64,000 bases of DNA from Euonymus europaeus (Eukaryota; Streptophyta; Magnoliopsida; Celastrales; Celastraceae), in assembly GCA_963580455.1 (NCBI GenBank), contig OY756958.1:21402501-21466500 (forward strand), written 5' to 3'. Under the pieces are notes generated by a model. That model made no database searches. It saw only the letters and a list, made by a program, of their open reading frames with translations, and was not told the DNA's origin. Below, piece by piece: positions 1-12,514 of this stretch; within the stretch, counting starts at the first letter, position 1; each line of letters starts with the position of its first letter. The translations under genes were made by a program, and so were the position numbers.

Positions 1-682
1 TGAATCCAAGCGACTCAACTCCAAGTCCACTTCCTCTATCTAGCCTTCTGTAACTTTCCTCTATCTTTCTCTTTGTTTTGTTTTATTTCTTTTTTTAAAA
101 AAAAAAACTTGAGGTCAAAGCTTATCCATCAAGTTTTTCCTTTTTGCTAATTAATTCTCCTCACTCAAGTATTTGCAAAGAAGACTCCTCCGCCACATTT
201 CATTTCCTAACACTACCAACTAACCATTCCTATTTTCTCTAAATCTCAAGTCATAATTCCCCCTACTTATTATTATTTTTTATATACACTCCTCACTTTA
301 TTTTATTTTTTTTAAATTTGATCGTAAATGGATTAAATTGCTCCGAATTTAATTATCGAATTCTCTGTTGTACCGTTGCACACGTGTCAGCTTTTTATTC
401 ATTATTTTTATGGTTCTCGAGTCAAGATATCACAATTGTCCTTCCGTATCTTCCAATCCTGCAGTCAAACTAAGAAGCAAAAATTAGGTTTCAAAGATCA
501 AATCCTATAACACCATTCATATCCTAAGCCACCTGCTTCGAAACAATTCGCCTTCATTGGCGTTTCGTCACGATCGCATAACAATCCAAGCTGAAGAAAT
601 TCAACTAATTCATATTGTTCTCGCAAGTGGACCTTCACTTCTCACGATTACTCTGAATTTAAAAAAAATTGCAAAATATTTT
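1..682. other. AT-rich intergenic DNA, no gene seen
   Basis: The stretch is rich in T and A runs and pyrimidine tracts. An 80-codon open frame from 557 has no recognisable domain and low-complexity composition, so I do not call it a gene. Confidence 0.6.
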
Positions 683-1079
683 CACGTGGTAATCATTTTC
701 CTCGTGGACCAATCAAAAGCAAGTCAAACTATCACATCACCCTTTTTGCTGCTCGGATTTGAAAAATTCTGGCTTGACTGTAACAAAATGAAAAGTTAAG
801 TGATCAAGTTGAAACATTTAATCTTTCGGTGACCAAAATAACACATGAGTTATTTTTCGGTGACTTAAAGTAGTATTAATCACGTGGCGACCATTTTCTA
901 CGTGGACCAATCGAAACAAGTCAAACTTCCACGTCACCTTTTTGGCTGCCCGAATTGAGAAATCCTAACCAAGTAACTTGACTGGAACAAAATGAAAAGT
1001 TAAGTTACCAAGTTTTGAAACGTTTTATCTTTTGGTGACCAAAATGAAACATGAATTATGTTTCGGTGATTAAAAGTTA
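683..1079. repeat. 198-bp tandem duplication, two diverged copies
   Basis: Unit 1 (683-880) and unit 2 (881-1079) both start with CACGTGG and run in parallel. Shared landmarks are CGTGGACCAATC, AACAAAATGAAAAGTTAAG and GGTGACCAAAAT. The units differ by substitutions and small indels, so the duplication is not recent. Each unit starts with a G-box core (CACGTG), but no gene lies close enough to give that meaning. Confidence 0.8.
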
Positions 1080-1129
1080 TATTACGAAAAAGTGTGTAGA
1101 GAAGGATATGAGACATATTGAAAAGAAAG

Positions 1130-1640
1130 AGCAATCACTGGCTATGGGTTGTGACCTATCCGGATGAACATTACTCATCTTCCTAATTGGTCGTGACCCG
1201 TCCAAGGGTTGTGAGTTGCGACCCATTCGAGTGAACATGAGTCGTATTTACAATGAGTTGTTACTAATTAAAAGGGATTCACCAATAGTTATAAATAGCT
1301 CATGGATTTACCGACCAAAATAAATAATTCACAACTTTTTTTTATCACTCTCTCAAGCAGTCATTTTCTCTACACTATCTTGTCAATAAAGGGATCCAGA
1401 AATTTCGATGCTCCATACGTACAAGCATCAAAATTATGATTCATAATTCCGTTTTTCCAAGTTTTAAAGGTTTCACTTTCGATAGTACAAGCACAAGTGA
1501 GAGAAAGATTTGTTGTGTCCTAAAAGAAATTAGTCGGTAATTCGTTGTGCTGCTGAATTGGCGGGGAATAATTTACCCTTAAGGAGAGCGATATTGTAAC
1601 GTGCTTGAGTCTTCGATATTTCCATTGGTGGCTACTCATG
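1130..1640 (+). mobile_element. Possible solo-LTR or LTR remnant
   Basis: A TATA-like ATAAATAG (near 1290) is followed by a CT-rich stretch and an AATAAA (near 1386), the order expected in an LTR promoter and poly-A region. No coding region, target duplication or partner LTR was found in the window. The call rests on layout only and is weak; it could equally be unclassified intergenic DNA. Confidence 0.25.
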
Positions 1641-1800
1641 ACCGCAACTGCATAGATCCTACTCAATGCGTACAAGAATAATTCATTTCACGACCGGAAT
1701 AGTCATCAAACAAAATAGCACAAGACGTTAGCATCCGTTCAAATTTCAAATACATTATTATATCAGATTGATCATCGTTGCCCATTGAATATGCATTACT

Positions 1801-1824
1801 ATATATATATATATATATATATAT
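1801..1824. repeat. (AT)12 microsatellite
   Basis: An uninterrupted dinucleotide run in intergenic DNA. Confidence 0.9.
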
Positions 1825-1843
1825 GAAAAAGACTATTCTCAAA

Positions 1844-1995
1844 TGTGGTATCCCGCACCTGAAATTACGTGCAGGATATCCACTTGTCCTAGAATGGTGT
1901 GCAGGTGAGGGACCCACATGTGGTTGCACTCATCCAAGGGTAGAGGAGTATCCCGCACATAATTTTACGTGTAGGATATCGCACCTGAGTCTACC
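1844..1995. repeat. Pair of ~28-bp direct repeats
   Basis: TATCCCGCACCTGAAATTAC at about 1847 and TATCCCGCACATAATTTTAC at about 1950 both continue into ACGTG(C/T)AGGATAT. The two copies are about 100 bp apart. Origin is unknown; it may be part of a small non-autonomous element. Confidence 0.6.
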
Positions 1996-2014
1996 TATAT
2001 ATATACATGTATAG

Positions 2015-4440
2015 GCCGTGAGGGAGATGGGAACCAGTTAGAAAAGGTGAAGTGAGAAAACAATCAAAACAACAACCTATTTTACCTTCAAAATATTGCA
2101 AAATCTGTCATTCTATCTGTAAAAATATTATTGTAAAATAATCTCAGATATGCGCCTAATTAACAATTCTTGATGCAATTGTAAGCCTTCTAGAAATGTC
2201 AAAGCGTTTTGTTTTGACTAGGATTGTTAATGTCAAAGAAGACATGATTATAACCAAATAATCAACAAAACCTAACATTTATTTCAAAGTCAACTGGTCC
2301 AACATCCAACGCAAAGAAAGTTTACCTTTTTTCTAACTCTACTCGTTTTCTCTCTCGTCTCTCTCAAAAAAAGAATCTCCATCTTTTCTCCAGAGGAGGA
2401 ACAGGAAGCTGCTGCCTTGCTTCCTCCTCCTCCACTATTTCCTTTATGTTTATGTGCTTGTTTCTTTCCATTTAAATAAACTTTAACTTGGGGTGATATG
2501 ACTGATGCTTCGTGCATATCTACTACACTCTTGTATGAAAACTGGCTCTTGATGCTGGTTAGAGATCTTATGGCCTTATATCTGGCTTTGGGTGTAACTT
2601 ATAGAATTGATCTTGCAGTTTTAGGCGCTCGTCTTCAAATTTGTCGTGAAATTAACAAACCTTTCTAGATCTAGCCTTTTCAGGGTGTTATGTACCATTG
2701 TTAGATCCATTTTTCTTCAAATTTTTTGGTGTTCTACATGTTATTCCGGCTGATATTATTCCCTAACGAGTAATGATTTTACCACCATCTTGTGCGGTTA
2801 TCTCCATCTAATAAAGTGTTCTCTCATTCGGGAGCTGTATCTCTTGTGTGAGTTCCTACTATTTCAAGAGTCTTCTAATGATATTACAATCTTGTATAAA
2901 AAAACAAAAATCCAACTGTAAATATTATTTTTTCTCTTCGCAAATGTTGCAAATGAGGTGTAATATTTTATGGCATTAGTATCAAAAATCAATAATTAAA
3001 AGATATTAATTAAAAATTAAAAATATCTAAATTAAAATTAGAAAACTTTAGACTCTCTCTCTTCTTGTTCAATGTTCTTGCAAGAACTATCTCGTATTGA
3101 GCACTTGAATAGGAAATTTTTAGGGGAAAAGGGAGAATGTATAAGAATGCTTATTTTTGTTGATATGACTATATTAAGAGATGTTTTTATTGATGTGGCT
3201 TATTTTTTGTGTGTGTTAAAGATGTGAGATTCAGTATTGATTTGACGTAGTTTTGTTGGAAAATGAAATAATATATGCTTTGCTAATAAGGAAAGAATAA
3301 AATATACAAAGATTTGTATTTTACTAATTTGATTGTATTAAGAGACGTGTTTTGACGATATGAATTGATGATGTCCAAAACTTAGCAAATGTTGCAAATG
3401 AGGTGTGATATAGGCCCTGTTTGGATGACATATCATGATAAGGTTGAACTAGGTCTTCTCGGCTGGAATGGTTCCTGCTTAGACGAGTAAAGTGAGCTAA
3501 GAGCTTGCCAGAGATTGTTCTTTGGCGTTGATGTTCTGACTCTCAAATCAGGTGTGAACGTAAGTAAATTTCAAAGGGAACAATGCTCGGTGCTATAGGA
3601 ATGAATAGTGTTTTGTGTGTAAAAGTTATTTTTTACTTGTGGAGTGGACCTCCTTTTATAGTGATAGAGCTTTTCTTTAATAGAATTTTCGATGGAGAGT
3701 CCTTACTAAATTGGGGAATCCCATTTCTTTTTAGAAGATAGTACAATTCGAGGATAGCGATACCGAGCACAATGGCATATTGTACGATTACCGAGCAATG
3801 TGAACCGACCATATTGGGTTGTGCTTCCCGTTTGCCGTGTAAATGCGCATTAATTGTGTGTCACATGTCGTTTTCTTAGCAGAGCGTATTTTTTGATATT
3901 ATAATGGATGATTATGCGACTTGTTTGTTGTATAATTAAGATGTAAATGTAACCCAATTGAGAAAAGGAAAATGCCATTCTAGCAAATTGCAATTGCCCT
4001 ATGAACTCAAACACAAATCTATCACAATAACGACGGCGGACGAATTATTTTCCAGATGATGGAATTTAGATTTTGAATTAAATATGTAGAAGGAAAAAAA
4101 AGTTTCCTAGAATTTTTGCTATAAACATTTTAATTTTGTCATTCATGTCATCAAATATCTAATAAAAAAATTAATGTCATAAAATTAACCGCCACGTCAA
4201 CACTGTCATAACAAAAAAGAATACGAGAAACTTATTTAGCTCAAGATTCAAAGCACATATACAACAAAGTATAGTTGGACTATTTTGGGAATAAGAAGGA
4301 TTTTTTTAGTCAACAAACATCACGTGGACCAACAATAGGGAGACCAAGTCACTAAAACCAACAAAAATAGTACTAATTTGCAACGAATATTTGATTACTG
4401 AAGAAGGTGAATTGGGAGTTGCGACTCGTCTTGATCAGTG
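2015..4440. other. Intergenic DNA upstream of the MACPF gene
   Basis: No supported gene. A reading frame on the minus strand at 2290-2517 is driven by a serine/glycine low-complexity stretch. The 3410-3430 stretch (GGCCCTGTTTGGATGACAT) resembles the ends of many plant MITEs, but no partner end was found. A G-box CACGTG lies at 4321-4326, 115 bp upstream of the MACPF start, and could belong to its promoter. No clear TATA box was seen. Confidence 0.5.
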
Positions 4441-7400
4441 ATGGAGGACTTAGTATGCTCCAGGGCTGTAGAGGCTCTCGGGAGAGGCTTCGATTTGAGC
4501 AGTGATTTCAGGCTCAAATTCGCCAAGAAGGAGAATCTGGTACTCTTGGATGAGACTAACAAGAGAGACATTGTTATTCCTGGTGGACACTTAATCAGAG
4601 GAGTCTCTCACGATATCAGCTACGATAAAGGGGATCGCATCCGTTTCCAATCCGATGTTCTTGAATTCAATCAGGTGTTACTATCGCACTCTGTTGCTTT
4701 TAATGATTAATTTACATTTTAAGTTCTGTGTTTATGAGTTTGGTGTTAGTCACGATTGTTTCCATTTTTTAATTGGATTTTACACTTACGGGCATTAACT
4801 TCCAATCAAATTATTAATGATGGATGGATGAATCATGAATTTGCTGCAATTGTGTTCTGATATGGACAGACATCATGTATGGGAATTGATTTAGCGAAAA
4901 ACTTGCAAGTGCTTTTAACCCTTTATTATGGAGTATCCTTATTCATCAGACAACTGCTGGCAAGCTTGGATGCTTGTAACTGGCATTTTGACAAGATTTT
5001 CTAGGCTCATCATTCGGCCTATAGTGTAGACTACAATCTACGAGGATGGTTAGGTCTGCAAAATGAACTTTTGGTTTGGTGTCTTCGTGTATATAGAAAT
5101 CTATTTATGTCCATATGAAGCACAACTTTGAGTCGTTGACCTTGCCCAGGACGGCGGGTTTTAATCCAATCACAAGCCCTCATGGATTATTTTGGGGACA
5201 TTTACCTGCATAAGAGTTGAAAGGGGCAGTGTGCTTGTATTACTCTTATTTTTTTACTTCATTAGGTAGTTAATGACGGTGCTGTTACCCTTTTTTCATG
5301 AAAACATGTGAGTGAAAAAAAAATTAAATTACCACTTGGGCTTATTAAGACCTAGCCGTTGAAAACAAAGGCTGGAGTGTGGTGGCCATTAAATTAAAGT
5401 TCCAAATCGTTTAACTTGGATCGGTTTCTGTACAAATATTTAACTAGTTTAGCTTGTATCACAAACTTCCTGTATGAAAAACAATTTCTGACATATTTCC
5501 CTTTTGTTATAAGCTAAGAATGAAAAGCTTTTGATCATGTTCGTGATAAGCAATAGCCTAATTTTATGAACTTTTCTTATCTTCGCATCTCTAGTAAAAA
5601 AAAATGGACTGATATTTTCTTGATATAGATTTGGGTTCCATTTCCATCTCCTTATGCCATTAAGAATTGATGAAACCTTTTTTTCCCGAAAAGGCATGGG
5701 AAAGGGGACAATTGCATGTGGATTTTTTATTTCCTTAGAGTTAAGTACAAAAGAGATGACGGCACTGAGGCTCAGTCATTTACCCTCCCAAAAGTTCTTG
5801 CTTGTGAAAGAATAGACACAATATTCTTCTTCTAAGCTCGTCCACTCTCGTTTTGTATCACTCATAAGTGTGACCATTCCAAATTCTGAGCTTTCTTGGT
5901 GGTTTAAATTTAAAGCTAACTGTAGTTTTGTTCTTTTCTTGCAGATGTCCGAGTTACTTAATCAGAAATCTTCAGTTCAGGGGAAGGTTCCTTCTGGCTA
6001 TCTTAATGCTATGTTTGATTTAAGCGGAGACTGGCTTCATGATGCTGCAGATACCAAACATCTTGCTTTTGATGGCTACTTCATCTCATTATACTATTTG
6101 CACCTTACATCATCTCTTTTAATACTGCAAGACAAAGTGAAGAAGTCTGTTCCACCTCATTGGGATCCTGCATCTTTGTCTAGGTAGCTTTCCTATATTT
6201 TTTCTATAGCATTGCCAAAGCTGAAGAAATTGCAGTTTATGTAAGAAAATGAAAAATTAGATGAAAGTATATCACGTGAATGGCAGAGCATATAATGAAG
6301 CAATCAATTTAGGTGTAGCTTTATGTGATTGCATGTAGAGAAAAAATAATTTACTAATTTAATTAAACATTAAATAAATTTTTTTTATATAGCAATATAT
6401 ATATTTGCACACATATGTGGCATGCATGTAAGTTTGAAGTGTGTTTTGACTCCATGTGTGTATTTTTATATATTTGAACACTCAGAATTGTGCATGTTCT
6501 TAAAAGACTAATGTTGCATAGATGAGAAAGCTGCACTAGACGTATTCAACAAGAAAAAAGGAAAGAAAAAAATGACGATATTATTTAGTTTGAGTTAGCG
6601 GCAAATTGGATTGAAGAAAAGATGAGGAAAAAGGAAGAAGATAATTCTGACACATACAGTGTTGAGATGTCAGTGATCGTATGTGAAAAATGTAGATCAA
6701 CTAGCTGATGCTAAAAAGAGAAGATGGAGGGTGAAAAAAAAAAAACATAAATGGAAGTAATGAAAAAAGGCTTAATCACTATAGAATTGGTAGAGAGCAT
6801 CACTTTATATTGGATCGAATACGAAGGTGAATCTATCGCTTGTATTCCAACTAATTATCATTATGGAATCATGTAGCCTTGAGATATGTGACATTCAAGC
6901 TTAGCAATGATAAGGATGATGATGCTCTATCATAAATTTCAAAACAAATTTGTAGTGCTCAATTGGTAGTTAATGTAAAAGTCAGCAATACCTAAGAACA
7001 AAATTTCTTGTGGTATTTCTGAACTTGTTCTTTATGATTTTTGCAATAGTTATTTCCTGTTGCCTGTATGCAATACAAAAGACTCATAAATTAGTTTCTT
7101 TCTTCTCTCTCTTGGAAATAATGAACTTTCATGATGAGAAATAATTTATTTCTACTTATTAATTCTAGAAAATGAGGTATATAATTTTCCTTATTATTCT
7201 TTAGAATTCTGCCTCTCGCAGTTCATCTGCTATGAACAAATGATTCATTTTAATGGTAGCAAGACAAGAACGCTGTCCAATCCAAGTTGGTATTTTGGAT
7301 GGATATTTTAGGGTCTGAAGGTTCTAAACAGTTGAGACAAAACATGTAGACAGAGACAGAGTTGGACGGCAGTTGCCCCCACTTGATTTTTTTCATTTTT

Positions 7401-10400
7401 ATTAATTATATGTATTTTCCCTTATTGATTTGACTCCAAATGTCAACCCTAATGTAAGGATCACCAACTTGAAGTCTCGGAGTTGGACGGCACTGTTTAC
7501 AATTTCTTTTTAAATCGTCTTAGGTGCTTTGTTGTCATAGGGTTGCCAACATTTTCTAAATTGTTGAGTGCAAATCGGCTGAGACTTTTGCTTTTACTGT
7601 AGCCTGTAGGAAAAGATAGAGTTGTGTCCTTTCAAAAAAAGATGAGTGACAGAGCGAGGTCATACTTGTGCTGTTTTATTGTTAAGCATCATTGAGTTTA
7701 TGGGAGAATGAAAATTGGAAAAGAATATGATGAATGGGTCATTAGCAAGCAATTTATTGGTAGTTATCACGTTCACAAATAAAAAAGATAGGTTAGAGAA
7801 CGTCTCTTTTTCAACTAACTATAAAACATATGTGTTTTTTATTTTCTGAAGTTACATTTTATCAATATGTGTTTGTGTGTCCTTGTGTTGCATGAATGAC
7901 CCTGTGTGGCTATGGCTCTGAATATGAGACTGCTAATCTTTCCAAACAATGAATTGAAAATGAAACTGGATGATGCTGAAATATTTAATTGTGCATAATT
8001 ATGGTATAGTCAGCTCAGGAATTTGAAATGTTTTGGTACAATCACATAGTCTCTTTCTTTTTTCATCTTGAAATAGTCTGCCATATAATCTTACGAATCT
8101 AAAGCAGCAAGATGCTGTTTGTGATTTTGAGTCATTGTGTTAGATAAATTCTGATTGGTTTTCTTAGGCAGGTTCATCCATACCTATGGAACACACATAA
8201 TAGTAGGGATGGCTGTTGGAGGTCAAGATTTGATTTGCGTTAAACAGAAGCATTCATCACCAGTACCTCCTGCAGACATTAAAAAGCATTTGGAGGATCT
8301 TGGGGATTACTTATTTTCTGATGGAAGAAGCCCTCCTTCTCTACTCCATAGGAAAACAAGAGATGGAAAGCAAAAGGTCTTCATGCCTTTTCTCAGTATT
8401 TGATGTTTTGGTTTTACACGGGACTAAAAATTGATTGAATGAATTCATGTAGGTTCCAGATGTTTTCAATAATATTCTACAGTCGAACGCCATGCATTTT
8501 ACCAGTATTACAGAAACATCAAGCAAGGATGTGAGTTAAATGTTCAGAAAATAAATTACACGTGGAAATTAGTTCATTTTTAATCATTTGTTTCCTCTGG
8601 ATTTGGACAGGGTCTCACCATCATTTGCTCAAAGAGAGGAGGGGATATATTTCTTGACAGTCACTCGAGTTGGCTCCAGACCGTGTCTTCTAAACCGGAA
8701 GGAATTCTCTTCAAATTCATTCCAATTACTTCTCTTCTCTCTGGGATTCCAGGCAATGGCTATCTTAGTCATGCAATCAATTTGTATCTGCGTTGTAAGT
8801 CGTGTATTTCTCGGTAAAGGGGTTAAAATTTAAATTTTTTTGTCTTCTCCCATAGCTCGGCTTTTGCATTAATATAATTATGGTATCAGAGGTTGCTTTC
8901 TGAGTTGTACTTTAAGTTAGTATTTTAAAATGACAAAAGATGGTAACAGTCGCTGAAGTCATTGAGAAATAAAATTGAATTCCCCTAGTCACTGGTTTGC
9001 TTTTCTAATTCTTGTAAGACTGTAGCCGGGTTAATGCTTAGCTTTTCAGGCACGGAATTGGTTACTTTATATTCTGTCGACAGGTCTGATTTTCCCTGAA
9101 AATAAAAATCCCTCTTGAACAAAATGATTTTTTTCCCGATAAGCTGATAAGCAACATAATGAACTTTTCTCTCCTTCAGTTTAGCCATTTATCCTAAATA
9201 ACTGAGTTGTCATCACGTACAGTGGTGTGTTTTATTTGGGGCTAGTTTTAGTTTACATTTCTTAAAAATTAATGCTTTTGATTATTCTTTCTTTGCTAGA
9301 TAAGCCTGCGCCAGAGGATCTGCAATACTTCTTGGAGTTTCAAGTTCCAAGACAATGGATACCCATGTTTTGCGAGCTTCCACTTCGGCATCAAAGAAGA
9401 CAACCTTCTCATCCTTCTCTACAGTTCAGCTTTATGGGTTCAAAGCTGTGTGTGAGCCCTGCGCAGGTATTTTTGTACTAAAAGTTTATTGTTATAGTAT
9501 ATATTAATTTGTTTTCAGGTTTTTTGTTTTCTTTTGGTTTTTCTTTACTTAAGTCTCTCTAAAATGGAACATTGTTTGCTCTTTTACCTATGAAAAAATG
9601 GGGAATCTGATCACGGGTAAAGGGTCCTTTCAGGCTGGCCCACTTTTTTACGGGCTTGGGCAAAAAAATTTGCCCGATATTTTTTCAGGCTGCGCTTAGT
9701 ATTTTCAAACTCTGCCCAAGCCTTTGGCCCAAACAGAATAATAATTAAAATATTTAATTTATAATATTTTTATATTAATTATAATTTTACATTTTAAAAA
9801 TAAAAAGTAAGTAAATTATATTAATTATTTTTCCTTAAATTTTGGGCTGTTGTACGGGCTTGGGATTTTGAATTACTTTTTGGCCGGTCTTGGCCAAAGA
9901 CTTAAGCCCCTGGCCCGGGGTTTGATCAGGACACTCAAAAAGCTTTAGGCAGTTGATGTTCCAGAGAAAATCATTACTGATATTTATCATTCAAAGATTT
10001 GCACATTATAAAAAATAGCATGGTCATCCATATTGTGGGACTTGCAGTATTTGGAGCAGCTTCTTTGGTGAAACTAGTTAAAATCGTCCCTGCTCCCTGT
10101 GAATTGTTATTACTAACGAAGAAACTTTATATCTGATTCTGCAAATCAAGCTTTCTCAGTCTAGTCTACACACACAAATGGATGCAATTTAACTTCGGTG
10201 CCCACTCTCTTGGAATGGGGTGATACTTTCACCTCTTTTCCCTAAACTTCTGTGCAACGCAAACTCATTTTTTGAAACAAGTTAATTATATGCATGAATT
10301 AGCTACCATACGGATCAGATTAATTTTACCAACACTTGGATTGTGTATTATCCTTGTTCACAAACCAGAAGCTTTTGGTATCCATCTTGCAGAATTATTT

Positions 10401-11815
10401 ATTTTTCTAGAGAAAAAACTGCTCTTACCTACTAAAAGGTTTCAAGTGACAAGTAACTGGTTTTTGGCATTGTGTTTCTTACAAGTCTGGAAAATCAATA
10501 GGGTTCCAGAGGTTGGTCCTGTCAAAATGTTGTTCCAGTGGATTCCCCTATTCTTTTATTTGTTAGTCTCCCTAAAGCATTTTTGGATCCAATTCTGTTG
10601 CTGAACTACAATTTGCTGTATCATGCCACATTCTCATTGACCAAAGGTTGAACTTATGGTATCTATACAACCCCTGTTGTTCTGCTCAATTAATTTTGTG
10701 CTAACTGTGATTTGGTTCAGCAGGATAACATCACTTTTTCACTTGTAAACCATGGTTCTCCTTTAATGTTTCCACTTTCCCATCTAATTAAAGACATTTT
10801 CCAATTTCACTGTCTACTCTATAGTGCTTATGGATGAAGGGGAAGGGGAGGTCACAAAGGATGAGTGTGTGTTCTGTCCAGGAGAGAAGAAGAGAGTTCT
10901 TGTTCTTGATTTTATTCTCTTTCCTTCATCTAAAAGTAGGTTTCACTCTTTTTGAATCTGTCAAGTTTCTGACTCGACTACGACGACGCTCACCCTAATT
11001 TTGCCCAAGACAAATGCCTAAGTCGTCTCATATTTTTTTGAACTTTAATAATCTACAGTGCAGTTAATGATAACTGTTTCTGCACTTCAATTTTAACTGG
11101 TACATTTCAGGTTTCAAGTGACGAAAAACCTGTTACTGGAATCCGCTTGTACTTAGAAGGGAAGAAATGCAACAGACTAGCATTACATCTCCAACATCTC
11201 TCAAGCCTTCCAAAAATCATGACGTTTCCATATACTGACTCCACCATACGTAGACCATCTCAATGGCGGAGTTCTGATGACTACGATATCAGTACTCAGT
11301 TCATAGAACCAGTTAGATGGAAGAGATACTCAAAAGTTTGCACATCGGTTGTCAAGCATGATCCAAGCTGGTTACAGGAGCATCCAAATACTGTTTTCAT
11401 CGTAACTGGTGCTCAACTCTTCAGCAAAGGTAAGCGGCCTAGAACAGTGCTTCACCTTCGCCTCCTGTTCACCCATTTACCCAACTGCACAATTCGGAAG
11501 ACAGAGTGGGTTGGTGCACCAGAAGCTTCCCACAAGTCAAGTTTCCTAATGAATCTGAGCACAACATTCTCGTTCACTCAACAAACAATCACTGATACTG
11601 AAAAGCGTACACCAGCTGCACTTAATTCTGGTGTCTATCCAGATGGTCCTCCTGTGCCGAATTCAAGAAAGCTGCTTAAATATGTGGATACCACTGAAGT
11701 GGTAAGGGGTCCGCATGACGCTCCAGGTCATTGGATGGTGACAGCTGCGAAGCTAGTAGCTGAGGATGGTAAGATTGGTTTGCATGTGAAGTTTTCATTG
11801 TTAGATTATATATGA
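4441..11815 (+). CDS. MACPF domain-containing protein, At1g14780-like
   Basis: Seven exons join in phase: 4441-4674, 5945-6183, 8172-8376, 8453-8530, 8611-8794, 9300-9466, 11111-11815. They give 603 aa, close to the usual ~600 of the plant family. The start is the ATG of MEDLVCSRAVEALGRGFDL, which matches the family N-terminus; the GTG just before it is not a start. The MACPF signature YGTHIIVGMAVGG is at about residues 163-175. Other family landmarks are KVPSGYLNAMFDLSG, GLTIICSKRGGD, YLRYKPAPEDLQYFLEF, PVTGIRLYLEGKKCNRLALH and a C-terminus ending GLHVKFSLL. The family (CAD1, NSL1 and relatives in Arabidopsis) shares the perforin/complement fold; CAD1 and NSL1 restrain salicylate-linked cell death. 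A role here is inferred from that. All introns are GT-AG and no stop or frameshift was seen. Confidence 0.93.
9600..9935. repeat. Repeat-like insertion in MACPF intron 6
   Basis: GC-rich ends containing GGCTGGCCCA, GGGCTTGGGC, GCCCAAGCC and GGCCCGGGG flank a strongly AT-rich core. GGGCTTGG and its complement CCCAAGCC recur on both sides, so the piece can fold on itself. This fits a non-autonomous inverted-repeat element, but no clean terminal repeat or target duplication was resolved. Confidence 0.4.
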
Positions 11816-11994
11816 TTATAGATTAAGATTATACATGATGACACTTCTTACTGTACCTCCCTAGTGCATTTTGATTTGGTAGTTGATTTTTACATGTTTT
11901 TTGTTGACTAGTATATATATATCGTGTAGTGTATAAAAGCATGTCCTAGCCTTGTACAGATATAATTGCATTATCACCATGTAGTAGGTATTTA

Positions 11995-12000
11995 AATAAA
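11995..12000 (+). terminator. Candidate poly-A signal of the MACPF gene
   Basis: AATAAA lies 180 bp after the stop codon in AT-rich DNA, a normal 3' UTR distance for a plant gene. Confidence 0.5.
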
Positions 12001-12514
12001 ACTCTTACAAGTATAGGCATTGCTCAACGGCGATAATTTGTCGCGTATACTTCCTGTTCGACTCATTTAGGGGAGAAATGCAATTGATGGTCTTTTTTTG
12101 TTTGGAATAATGGATATGAACTTTACGAAAGATTTTTGTATGGATGAAGATACAATTTTCAAGCCCACAAGGATTGTAGAAAATGCTGGTGAATGTTCTT
12201 AGCAGTCTGTGTAAAGCTCCCGATTTGCTGGTTTTCCTGTATTTATGGCTGGCTAAATTGTGGATCCGTTTCAACTTTCAAGTTGAATTTCAGGAGGAAA
12301 TATCGGAGTATTTCTTTTTATCAATAGCTGATTAATGAACACTGCAAGCTTTAGAAACACTGGTTGGGAGCCATTGTAAAATATAAATCTATATTATTAT
12401 TTTAACAAATATTATAAATATAATTATTTTTTCAGTAAATATATATTACAGTATTTTTTACCATCTGTCTATATTTATATCTATTTATCTATACTCTACT
12501 TTATATAAACTCGG

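Noticed and set aside
2290..2517. Minus-strand open frame with a Gly/Ser-rich stretch
   Set aside because: Low complexity, no domain, no flanking exon or promoter signs.
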